The position numbers and the translations under genes were made by a program. This document shows, in pieces, positions 53,935 to 61,808 of a stretch of DNA of 64,000 nt. The stretch's first letter is position 1, and each line of letters begins with the position of its first letter. The stretch comes from Vibrio ouci. Lineage in GTDB: Bacteria > Pseudomonadota > Gammaproteobacteria > Enterobacterales > Vibrionaceae. The notes under the pieces were generated by a model that was given only the letters and a program-made list of their open reading frames with translations, made no database searches and was not told the origin of the DNA. Where the stretch lies: assembly GCF_004551525.1 (NCBI RefSeq), contig NZ_SATR01000030.1:1-64000 (forward strand), in the 5' to 3' direction.

Positions 53935-55149
53935 TTACGCAGTGGTAGGAGACAGAGTTCTTTCGATTGGTTTGTCGTTAATCGGCAAATGAATCAATGC
54001 TGCGGCAAAAGCAAGCACTACCGTTGACCACCAGATCGGATCGTATGAGCCGTAGTAATCATAAATACGACCTCCTGCCCAAGCACCCAAGAAGCTGCCA
54101 ACTTGGTGAGTAAAGAACACCAAACCATACAAGGTCGATAGGTATTTCGCGCCGAAGATCTGACGAACTAAGCCTGATGTTAACGGCACTGTGCCGAGCC
54201 AGCAGAAACCAATCGCACCACCAAAGATAGCGGCGGTGTGCTCCGTAACTGGTAACGTTACAAAGGCACCAATCACAACTGTGCGCATTAGGTATAGGGC
54301 TGACATCACGTGGCGCTTACTGAATTTATCTCCCATCACGCCCCAGAAATAAGAGCCGAAAATATTAAAGATACCCACATAAGCTAACGCCATGGCCGCA
54401 GTCTGAGCCGACAAGTTTTTATCAGCTAAGTAACTTGGTAAGTGCGTTGCAATAAACATCACATGGAAGCCACACACAAAGAAACCCGCATGAATTAGCC
54501 AGTAACCTTTGTGGCTAAATGCCTCTTTTAACGCCTGCTTAAGCGTTTGTTGTGCTTCTTCTGTTTGCGCAGTGTTATCTGACGGCTTAGGCGAGCGCAT
54601 AAACAGCGCAAAGGCAATCATGGTCGAACAAAGAATAGCAAAACCCTGCAGTGCACCCTGCCAACCAAACTCAGTCAACATAGTCTGTGCGCCTGGAATC
54701 ATCGCAAACATACCAAACGAACCAGCAGCGGTCGTCAAACCGAATGCTTTTGCAGCATGTTCAGCAGGGACTACTTTCGCGACGGCACCAAGCACGATCA
54801 CATAGCTTGTCGCACTTAGACCAAGGCCTACTAACACGCCTAGCGATAGGTACAACATGCTTGGCTCTACTGCGATAGATGTTAAATATAGACCTACCCC
54901 GTAAGCGATCGCGCCCATGATGATGATACGCTTAGCGCCAAATCGATCAGCAGCCATACCAACAAATGGTTGGAAGACACCAAACAATAGGTTTTGTAGG
55001 GCAATTGCAAAGCTAAAGAACTCACGGCCCGTTTGAAAATGGTCCGAAATCGGCATCATAAAAATGCCAAAAGACTGTCTGATACCTAGACAGGTAATTA
55101 ATATGGCGATCCCTAGCCAGACAATGATTGGAAATCGAAAAATGCTCAT
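53935..55149 (-). CDS. MFS transporter (oxalate/formate or monocarboxylate-like)
   Basis: This 404-residue protein has about 12 helices. Motif A-like segments are GMAADRFGAKRIIIMG and WGVMGDKFSKRHVMSAL, and the N-terminus is IRQSFGIFMMPISDHFQ, typical of the OFA/MCT-type groups. It is the last gene of a rhodanese / His-rich protein / MFS operon, which suggests transport of a sulfur- or metal-linked compound, but this is inference. Confidence 0.82.
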   Translation of the reverse strand: MSIFRFPIIVWLGIAILITCLGIRQSFGIFMMPISDHFQTGREFFSFAIALQNLLFGVFQPFVGMAADRFGAKRIIIMGAIAYGVGLYLTSIAVEPSMLYLSLGVLVGLGLSATSYVIVLGAVAKVVPAEHAAKAFGLTTAAGSFGMFAMIPGAQTMLTEFGWQGALQGFAILCSTMIAFALFMRSPKPSDNTAQTEEAQQTLKQALKEAFSHKGYWLIHAGFFVCGFHVMFIATHLPSYLADKNLSAQTAAMALAYVGIFNIFGSYFWGVMGDKFSKRHVMSALYLMRTVVIGAFVTLPVTEHTAAIFGGAIGFCWLGTVPLTSGLVRQIFGAKYLSTLYGLVFFTHQVGSFLGAWAGGRIYDYYGSYDPIWWSTVVLAFAAALIHLPINDKPIERTLSPTTA

Positions 55150-55158
55150 CGCATAACC

Positions 55159-55356
55159 TTAGTGATGATGGTGGTGAGAATGGCCGTGTTCACCACCAGT
55201 CGTCTGGTGGCAGCCGCTATTGATCGCCTGTTGCGCTAACAACTCCAGTAATGTTGGAGAGTGATGAACAACAACAAGAGACAAGCCCAATAGCAGGGTC
55301 ATTCTCATCAGCTGAGCGAAAAGTGATTGAGAAAACATGATTCTAAATCTCAGCAT
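55159..55356 (-). CDS. Small membrane protein with His-rich C-terminus
   Basis: This encodes about 65 residues from ATG 55356 (ATG 55338 is also possible). The open frame extends to TTG 55419 without a ribosome site. One hydrophobic segment (MTLLLGLSLVVVHHSP) is followed by a tail GGEHGHSHHHHH that could bind Zn, Ni or Cu. It lies between rhodanese and MFS genes, with 9 bp to the MFS start. I do not recognise the family. Confidence 0.6.
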   Translation of the reverse strand: MLRFRIMFSQSLFAQLMRMTLLLGLSLVVVHHSPTLLELLAQQAINSGCHQTTGGEHGHSHHHHH

Positions 55357-55419
55357 GGGTTTAAAAAGAGCGCGAAGTGTAGAGATCTCCGCACAATGAC
55401 TCAAATGATCTTTAATCAA

Positions 55420-55842
55420 TTAGGCTATGCGTTTTTTGCATACATCGGTTAGTGACTGTAATTCGAACCCTTCATCTAGCCAGCCCGTTACTCCACCAAT
55501 CATTTTCTTAACGGGTCTACCTAATTTAGCTAACCGAATCGCCGCCTTTTCCGTGCCGTTGCAATGCGGTCCCGCACAATAGACGACAAACAAGGTGTCG
55601 TGAGGAAATTCAGCAAGTCGCTTTTCATTGAGCCTTGGGTGAGGAATATTGATCGCGCCTTGAATATGGCCTTGTTCATATAAGGTTTCACCGCGTACAT
55701 CGACCAACACAAAGTTTTGCAAATCATTGGTTAACGCATGGTGCACATCCCAACAATCTGTCTCATATTTTAGTAGTGATTCAAAATGCGCCAGTGCTTC
55801 TTCACTGGTTGCCGCTGCCACTCTTGATACTGCACTTCCCAT
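55420..55842 (-). CDS. Single-domain rhodanese-like protein
   Basis: This 140-residue protein starts at ATG 55842 (AAGGAG 8 bp upstream). The rhodanese fold is seen in NFVLVDVRGETLYEQGHIQGAINIPH, the active-site loop VYCAGPHCNGT with the catalytic Cys, and GGVTGWLDEGFEL. It may transfer sulfane sulfur or act on persulfides. Rhodanese genes are often neighbours of GlxA/FtrA-type regulators; here the GlxA gene lies 2.7 kb away beyond an unrelated module. Confidence 0.87.
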   Translation of the reverse strand: MGSAVSRVAAATSEEALAHFESLLKYETDCWDVHHALTNDLQNFVLVDVRGETLYEQGHIQGAINIPHPRLNEKRLAEFPHDTLFVVYCAGPHCNGTEKAAIRLAKLGRPVKKMIGGVTGWLDEGFELQSLTDVCKKRIA

Positions 55843-55905
55843 GTCATTTCTCCTTGTTTGCTTTCGACACCATCTATGATGCGGAGAAACTTCAAACAAA
55901 AGAAC

Positions 55906-55941
55906 TGGCTTAAAAGACAAGGTTCGTTAATATTAAGCCAA
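55906..55941. promoter_or_regulatory. Inverted GGCTT/AAGCC element upstream of the rhodanese operon
   Basis: TGGCTTAA (55906-55913) and TTAAGCCA (55933-55940) form a perfect 8-bp inverted repeat. The right arm lies in TAATATTAAGCCAA (55928-55941), which recurs exactly at 58547-58560 before the GlxA-type gene. A shared regulator site is likely. Confidence 0.55.
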
Positions 55942-55956
55942 CATTTCCTCTCAAAA

Positions 55957-55989
55957 AAACCACTGTCGCCTATTCGGCCACAGTGGTTT
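55957..55989 (-). terminator. Terminator downstream of the 730-residue protein gene
   Basis: A 10-bp stem AAACCACTGT/ACAGTGGTTT encloses a 13-base loop. On the minus strand it is followed by T residues. It isolates this module from the rhodanese operon. Confidence 0.8.
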
Positions 55990-56015
55990 GGTTCTCATGT
56001 TGGGTATGGGATCGA

Positions 56016-58208
56016 TTATTGAGTCACACCAGCTATGACTGATGGATCACCTTCTACTATTGGCATATCTCCAATATCAGCACTTCCAGTGACACCTGTT
56101 GGCACGTCAACGGCAGGATCAGTTAACGTCAAGTCACCACATTGGCCGGATGCCAATTGCATCGTTTGCTCAATGTCGAGAGCCTTAACAGCATATTGGT
56201 TTGTACTACCAAGTAACACACCATCGGCTAACGAGAAAGCAGGGCGATATTGACCTGAACCGGAATCATTTGGTATGCCCCACAAGCTACCGTTACCGCC
56301 ATAATTAATTAGGAAAGTTTGACCATCATAATCGCCTGCATTGCCGCTACGATCATTAGCATCAGTGTGCTGATAGACCAATTGCAGCGGCTTTTCAAAG
56401 CTGACAATATTATTCGAACTATCACGTACAGTAGACAACTGATTCCAAGTTTGAATACCCGTTTCCCACACGTAGAACTCCGTAACAATACTTGGATCAT
56501 AGATATCATAACTATTACTTACAGAGCCCGTAATCATTGGTCCACTGCGTACTCCCCAGCTATGCGGTGTCGAATCTATATTGCTCTGAGTCAGAGAAGC
56601 TGCATAGCGAACTGGCTCACTGCTATTTGTACTGACCAACGTCAACGCATTACCACCAGAAGAAGAAAAGGTATAAGTGAATGGCCCAGAGGTTGTCTCA
56701 AATGGACTCCCTGCCCCACTGTAGTTAGTTAGGTCAGCCAGCTCCAACGTACCGATTGGACAGTTGTCATAACAAGTTAAAGTCACACTACCAGACTGAA
56801 GTAGCTCACCACTGCCCGTCTCACTACCATTAACAAAAGATTGCTCGTAATATGTCAACGCAGTTTGGCCTTGAAGGAATTTGACTTCCCCGCCCAGCTG
56901 TTCTGAGTACATGTACAATGAGTCAAACGCAGACAGCAATATCTGATCTGGTGTTTGCTCTGTGATCTCAGGACCATTTTCTCCCCACGATAGCTTGCCT
57001 GTTTTATAGAAACCGTCACTACCAACTGCATCATCCGCCACCGTTAAGTAATTCACTACCCACTGGTCATAATTGTTATCAGCGAAAATTGCATCGTCCC
57101 AGTAAGAGAAACGGATACCACGTGCATTCGCTAATGCTAATGTCTTGACCGTATTTTTAATTAAACGTCCAGGGGCATTCACGTAGGTATAGCTCGTCTC
57201 GACACCATTGTTGTCACGAACCACTGTATCACCACTCGTTAATGCACCTTCAGTTTCAGTCCAAACACCCCAGTAACCAATATGACCATAACTGTCATAG
57301 CTTCCATTCGCATCACTGTCATACTTGATAGGGAATCCGCTGTTAATTTGGACTTGCGCTCCTGTCGTTGAGTTAAATAAGTCATATTGATGAACGAAGC
57401 TATCAAAGCTTGTTCTGCTCAGACATTGTCCGCTGTTGACTCCTGATTTATAAGGTAGATCAGCAAAATCACCGCTCACACTCTGAACGAGAACGTGGGT
57501 GGAGTTATATGCGAGTGCAAATGAAGTTTGTCCGTCCCATGTACGATTCACCCCTGTTAACGCAACACCACTAGAACGATCGCTAGACATCAATACACTT
57601 GCGCTTTGTTCGTAAAAATCACTACCAAACGTCGCCGACTCATACATGGTAAATCCAATTGAGCCCGGAACTGAGTTAATGGTTTTCACTTCCCCGCCAC
57701 CCAGTGAATTATTGGCTGTGAAGTTGTCAAAGAAATCAAAATTAAACTGGAACGCTCCAAACGGGTTGTCATCTGTCGCCCCTCCCGTTATTTCCGCTTT
57801 GAATTTAATCGCTTGTTCATCACTCCCAGTCCCCATTTCCGGTAACCAAAAGTTAACGTACAGTGGTGAAAAATCATCTTGCCTAGTTATGTTGGCAATT
57901 GCCGTCATGTAACTAGGCGTATTGGTCGCACCCGATGATTGCCCCGACGAACCGTCCTCTTCGTCGTCAAAACAAACCGACTCATCAGCTAAAACTGAAT
58001 ATGGTCCTTGATTGACAAATTCGACACTGTTGAACTGCTCGGTAAAACACAAAATGCTATTAACCAGTTCTATCGGTTCTAGTGCCGCATTCCATATATA
58101 AGTATTGGTTACCGCATTGCTGTAGTCTGTTCCTGCATCGTTATATGCAGCGTTTGCGCCCATCGGCAGAATGAGAGCGAGCGCAATGGAGATGTTATTC
58201 AGTTTCAT
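56016..58208 (-). CDS. Large predicted secreted protein of unknown function
   Basis: This encodes 730 residues with a clear signal peptide ending at MGANA (about residue 20). The mature protein is rich in Ser, Gly, Asn, Asp and aromatic residues, with paired cysteines (LCFTEQ...VCFDDEED, LTCYDNCPIG, SGQCGDLT). There are no membrane segments after the signal. It looks like a secreted or cell-surface beta-rich protein. I recognise no family. It overlaps a small lipoprotein gene by 14 bp, so the two are coupled and probably act together. Confidence 0.75.
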   Translation of the reverse strand: MKLNNISIALALILPMGANAAYNDAGTDYSNAVTNTYIWNAALEPIELVNSILCFTEQFNSVEFVNQGPYSVLADESVCFDDEEDGSSGQSSGATNTPSYMTAIANITRQDDFSPLYVNFWLPEMGTGSDEQAIKFKAEITGGATDDNPFGAFQFNFDFFDNFTANNSLGGGEVKTINSVPGSIGFTMYESATFGSDFYEQSASVLMSSDRSSGVALTGVNRTWDGQTSFALAYNSTHVLVQSVSGDFADLPYKSGVNSGQCLSRTSFDSFVHQYDLFNSTTGAQVQINSGFPIKYDSDANGSYDSYGHIGYWGVWTETEGALTSGDTVVRDNNGVETSYTYVNAPGRLIKNTVKTLALANARGIRFSYWDDAIFADNNYDQWVVNYLTVADDAVGSDGFYKTGKLSWGENGPEITEQTPDQILLSAFDSLYMYSEQLGGEVKFLQGQTALTYYEQSFVNGSETGSGELLQSGSVTLTCYDNCPIGTLELADLTNYSGAGSPFETTSGPFTYTFSSSGGNALTLVSTNSSEPVRYAASLTQSNIDSTPHSWGVRSGPMITGSVSNSYDIYDPSIVTEFYVWETGIQTWNQLSTVRDSSNNIVSFEKPLQLVYQHTDANDRSGNAGDYDGQTFLINYGGNGSLWGIPNDSGSGQYRPAFSLADGVLLGSTNQYAVKALDIEQTMQLASGQCGDLTLTDPAVDVPTGVTGSADIGDMPIVEGDPSVIAGVTQ

Positions 58209-58350
58209 TGGTCACAACCTCCAATTGTTGTGGTAGCACTAGCGAATCTGAAGAAGCCACAGCTGGTGTACGTCCCCCATCACCGCCACACGCAGAAAGC
58301 CCTATAATGAGTGCGATAACTAGCACTCCATTTGCAATCGTTTTAAACAT
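58195..58350 (-). CDS. Small lipoprotein overlapping the secreted-protein gene
   Basis: ATG 58350 opens a 51-codon frame with AGGGAA 5 bp upstream. A short hydrophobic signal is followed by the lipobox LSAC, then GGDGGRTPAV and an uncharged tail. Asp is not at +2 (Gly is), which favours outer-membrane sorting. Its stop lies 14 bp inside the 730-residue gene. The role is unknown. It could anchor or help export the partner. Confidence 0.65.
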   Translation of the reverse strand: MFKTIANGVLVIALIIGLSACGGDGGRTPAVASSDSLVLPQQLEVVTNETE

Positions 58351-58522
58351 GTCAATTCCCTTATAGCAAGCCAACTATTCACATAAAAAATAAAACACCC
58401 TTATAAAATATAGGTCTTTATATGACTAACCTATAAGTTTATTGATACATATTTTTAACTAGCACTTAATCATTACATTCAGTAATAAAATGTCTGTGTA
58501 AATGCATATCAAGAGGCTGCCA

Positions 58523-58561
58523 TTTGGCTTGGAATGAAACACCCGCTAATATTAAGCCAAA
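58523..58561. promoter_or_regulatory. Inverted TTTGGCTT/AAGCCAAA element upstream of the GlxA-type gene
   Basis: TTTGGCTT (58523-58530) and AAGCCAAA (58554-58561) form an 8-bp perfect inverted repeat. The right arm is part of TAATATTAAGCCAA (58547-58560), identical to a site upstream of the rhodanese operon. It ends 24 bp before ATG 58586, so it may mediate autoregulation. Confidence 0.5.
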
Positions 58562-58585
58562 CTATCATTCACCAAGGATCGGAAA

Positions 58586-59524
58586 ATGAACCGTGTCGCT
58601 ATTCTCGCTCACTCGCATGTCACCTTATTTGAGATGTCTTGTGCGATAGAGCTGTTCGCCCTTCCTAGACCAGAGTTTGAAGATTGGTATGTGACCGATG
58701 TGATCAATATGGAAGATGAAGCTATTACCACGACTGGTGGCATTGTCATGTCGACTCAATACACCGGGAGCCTTGAAAGCTATGACACGCTGATTATTCC
58801 CGGTTGGCCAACGTGGGATTACCCAATCCCTGATATCATTAAACGCGAAGTGTCTAAGTTTGTTTCTGACGGTAAACGTGTGCTGACGTTATGTTCTGGG
58901 GCTTTCTTGCTGGCTAAGTTAGGTTCGCTTGATGGTAAAACGGCCACCACGCACTGGATGTATGAAAAAACCTTTCGCGAACAGTTTCCGACAATCCACT
59001 ATCAATCTGATGTCCTATACGTTTTTGATGGCAGCATTGGTTGCTCTGCGGGTAGTGCATCTGCCTTAGATCTTGGCTTAGCCGTAATTCGTCAAGACTA
59101 CGGATATGTGATTGCTAACCAAGTAGCGAAACGTTTAGTGGTATCTGCACATCGGCAAGGTGGACAAGCGCAGTTCGTCGAAACGCCAATATTAGAAGTA
59201 CCGAACCAATTCTCTTATGCTTTAGATTGGGCAAACCAAAATTTGGACATGAATATCAATGTGGATGCGCTAGCGGCCAAAGCCAATATGTCGCGCCGCA
59301 CCTTCGACCGAAAGTTTCGCGCTAGTTTTGATCTCTCACCAAAAGAGTGGCTGATTCAGCAGCGAATCGAACGTGCGAAAGGACTACTCGAAGTTGACAA
59401 TCATTCTATCGAGCGACTTGCGAGCCTCGCTGGGTTTGAGAATGCAACTACGCTGCGCCACCACTTTAGACGCATGGTTGGGGTATCGCCAAACCAATAT
59501 CGGCAGCAGTTCAAAACTCGTTAG
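58586..59524 (+). CDS. GlxA/FtrA-type AraC-family regulator with DJ-1/PfpI domain
   Basis: This 312-residue protein has an N-terminal DJ-1/PfpI domain with a nucleophile-elbow-like Cys in LTLCSGAFLLA, and GSAGSAS-type segments (GCSAGSASALDLG). The C-terminal AraC HTH pair includes LAAKANMSRRTFDRKFRAS and IERLASLAGFENATTLRHHF. AAGGA lies 8 bp upstream. It probably controls the rhodanese operon and itself through the shared AAGCCAA elements. Confidence 0.87.
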   Translation: MNRVAILAHSHVTLFEMSCAIELFALPRPEFEDWYVTDVINMEDEAITTTGGIVMSTQYTGSLESYDTLIIPGWPTWDYPIPDIIKREVSKFVSDGKRVLTLCSGAFLLAKLGSLDGKTATTHWMYEKTFREQFPTIHYQSDVLYVFDGSIGCSAGSASALDLGLAVIRQDYGYVIANQVAKRLVVSAHRQGGQAQFVETPILEVPNQFSYALDWANQNLDMNINVDALAAKANMSRRTFDRKFRASFDLSPKEWLIQQRIERAKGLLEVDNHSIERLASLAGFENATTLRHHFRRMVGVSPNQYRQQFKTR

Positions 59525-59638
59525 CTCGTACACTTCTTGACCCAAATCAAGCGTATGGCGTTTATACCCTTTAGTGCGATGTATTAATGACAACGGCTTG
59601 TTAGGATGCCTGCAAACCTATACTGCAAGGCTTCTTCA

Positions 59639-61168
59639 ATGCACCAGAACATGAACAAAGTGCTGCTTGATATCGCACTGAACTTAAGCTCGAATCTAAC
59701 CAGTGAAACGCAATATCAACATCTGATTGATGGGATTGATCAGGTCTTTCCCTGTGACGCGAGCGCTTTGTTTATTTTTGATGAAGACGGATTCTTAACC
59801 CCTGTTGCCGTGAAAGGGCTATCAAGTAGTGTCCTTGGTCGACGTTTTTTCCCTAAAACGCACCCTCGCCTTGAAGCCATAATGCAAAGTAAGCAGCCGG
59901 TGCGTTTTGACGCCAACTGTGAATTGCCTGATCCGTTTAGTGGCGTCCTACTCAGTGAAGAAGCCGAATTGGATGTTCATGACTGTTTAGGTTGTAGCTT
60001 GCATGTCGATGGGCAGTTGGTTGGGATACTGACGCTCGATTCAATGACCGTCGGAGCCTTTGACGCCATTGAGTCCGTCACCATTGAAACCTTTGCTGCT
60101 CTTGCGGCGGCAACCCTGCGTAATATTGGCCAAATCAAAGCGCTGAAAGCACAAAACAAAAAGCAGAAGCATGTAACCGAAACACTTATTCAGCAAGCTC
60201 GCTCCAAAGAAGGTGAGATGGTTGGACTCAGCCCGCAGATTAACCAACTGCGCAATAACATCGCCACCGTTGCCCAGTCTGACTATGCGGTACTGATTAC
60301 GGGCGAAACTGGCGTCGGTAAAGAGCTCGTCGCGCATAGTGTCCACGCGCAATCTCACCGCAATAACAAGCCTATGATTTACGTTAACTGCGCGGCGCTG
60401 CCTGAAGGACTGGCAGAGAGTGAATTGTTCGGTCACGTCAAAGGGGCGTTTACTGGTGCAAATAGCTCGCGAGCAGGCAAGTTTGAATTGGCCGATGGCG
60501 GCACCATCTTCTTAGACGAGCTGGGAGAGCTCCCACTCCTTTTGCAAGCTAAGTTACTGCGCGTGATTCAGCAAGGTGAGTTACAGAGAGTCGGCAGTGA
60601 TAAACACCTATTGGTTAACGTACGCATCGTTGCTGCGACCAACCGTAATTTAGAAAAAGAGGTCGAAGAAGGGTCATTCCGCGCCGATCTGTATCATCGA
60701 CTGAATGTGTTTCCTATTGCCGTGCCTCCACTGCGCAAGCGTGAAGGCGATATTCCGGTGTTAGCTGGTTACTTACTAGAAAAAGTTCGCAGTCAGTTCA
60801 ATATTCCAAACCTGCACCTGCATCCTAAAGCGTTAGTTCAATTGGAGAACCAACGCTGGCCTGGCAACGTACGTGAACTGGAGCATACGCTTACTAGAGC
60901 TGCGCTTAGAGCGATTCAAGATAATCAGCAAATGATCAGAATAAACCACTTCAATGGCAACTTAGAGATCGCCGGCAATCGTTCTTCTCAACCACTATTG
61001 CCGAAAGAAAGTCACCCAATGCGAGACTTAGTTGAAACTTACCAACGCGAGCTCATCGTTCACGCCCTAGAAAAATCGAATGGAACTTGGTCACAAGCGG
61101 CCAGTTTTCTGCAAATGGATCGAGGTAATTTGTATCGTATGGGGAAAAAGTTGGGCGTTTCAAATTAA
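59639..61168 (+). CDS. norR: NorR-like nitric-oxide-responsive sigma-54 activator
   Basis: This protein of about 509 residues has a GAF domain (about 1-170) that in NorR senses NO through a non-heme iron, an AAA+ domain, and a Fis-type HTH. The AAA+ domain has Walker A GETGVGKE, the sigma-54 contact loop GAFTGA and Walker B GGTIFLDELGE. The HTH contains WSQAASFLQMDRGNLYRM. ATG 59639 or 59651 best fits the NorR N-terminus; ATG 59606 is further out. The downstream hcp gene has a sigma-54 promoter. Confidence 0.9.
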   Translation: MHQNMNKVLLDIALNLSSNLTSETQYQHLIDGIDQVFPCDASALFIFDEDGFLTPVAVKGLSSSVLGRRFFPKTHPRLEAIMQSKQPVRFDANCELPDPFSGVLLSEEAELDVHDCLGCSLHVDGQLVGILTLDSMTVGAFDAIESVTIETFAALAAATLRNIGQIKALKAQNKKQKHVTETLIQQARSKEGEMVGLSPQINQLRNNIATVAQSDYAVLITGETGVGKELVAHSVHAQSHRNNKPMIYVNCAALPEGLAESELFGHVKGAFTGANSSRAGKFELADGGTIFLDELGELPLLLQAKLLRVIQQGELQRVGSDKHLLVNVRIVAATNRNLEKEVEEGSFRADLYHRLNVFPIAVPPLRKREGDIPVLAGYLLEKVRSQFNIPNLHLHPKALVQLENQRWPGNVRELEHTLTRAALRAIQDNQQMIRINHFNGNLEIAGNRSSQPLLPKESHPMRDLVETYQRELIVHALEKSNGTWSQAASFLQMDRGNLYRMGKKLGVSN

Positions 61169-61184
61169 CAAAGACAGGTAGCAA

Positions 61185-61206
61185 AAAGGCGCATTGCAGC
61201 GCCTTT
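61185..61206. terminator. Bidirectional terminator between norR and the small membrane protein gene
   Basis: A perfect 8-bp stem AAAGGCGC/GCGCCTTT with loop ATTGCA has T residues on the minus strand. It separates convergent genes. Confidence 0.75.
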
Positions 61207-61222
61207 CATCATATCCGTTACG

Positions 61223-61381
61223 TTACATCACCCAAGGCCAAAGTCGAAGTGCAATGATTGCAGCGGCGAAGCCTAGCATCGCAACAATTGTCAGTGCATC
61301 CTTCCATCCACTCTTAGATGTCGCATTCATTCCTTGATTGCTTTGTGGTGTGTAACTATCCGCGCTTAACGCATCACTCAT
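61223..61381 (-). CDS. Small single-span membrane protein, unknown
   Basis: This encodes 52 residues from ATG 61381 (AAAGGG 7 bp upstream); an in-frame ATG at 61405 would add eight. A polar Ser/Asn-rich N-terminal half (MSDALSADSYTPQSNQGMN) precedes one C-terminal membrane helix (IVAMLGFAAAIIALRLWPW). It lies between norR and hcp, transcribed away from hcp, so it may belong to the NO response. The function is unknown. Confidence 0.6.
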   Translation of the reverse strand: MSDALSADSYTPQSNQGMNATSKSGWKDALTIVAMLGFAAAIIALRLWPWVM

Positions 61382-61405
61382 AGTTAACCCTTTCTTATCA
61401 ATCAA

Positions 61406-61808
61406 ATTTTGACCAGATTATGCACCAAAGCGTGATCCAGATCTACATTTATAACAATCTTCCGATTAGTTTACTTTTAAGAAAATAACCATTCATCAAA
61501 CGATGTGAATTTCACATCACACCTCTAGGGGTTGTAAAGATATCACCAATCGGTTGATTGGCACTGCAAACAAGGACTTATTGATTGAATAAAATACACT
61601 TCACAAGACCGATTCGACTAACAGTCTTATATTTCGTTGTCATTTTAACATGCCCTACGATGTGTTAAGTACATCCCCCAACTCTTAGAAACCAAAATAA
61701 AACCAAAATAATCAATAACTTATAAATTGGCACGCAAACTGCTCTAGTAGCCTCAAATAATACTAATGGGTCTATCCCACTAATAACTATTACTACTGGA
61801 GACGCGCA
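61406..61808. promoter_or_regulatory. hcp regulatory region with sigma-54 promoter and NorR-like sites
   Basis: A sigma-54 promoter is clear: TGGCACGCAAACTGCT (61728-61743), with GG and GC 12 bp apart. Upstream are two copies of GATGT-N7-ACATC (61502-61518 and 61659-61675) and GTCATTTTAAC (61639-61649). All fit the NorR-type GT-N7-AC pattern. The first, GATGTGAATTTCACATC, is a near-perfect palindrome. No gene is visible. Confidence 0.75.

Noticed and set aside
55357..55419. N-terminal extension of the His-rich protein from TTG 55419
   Set aside because: The TTG directly follows the rhodanese stop with no ribosome site; internal ATG codons are more credible.
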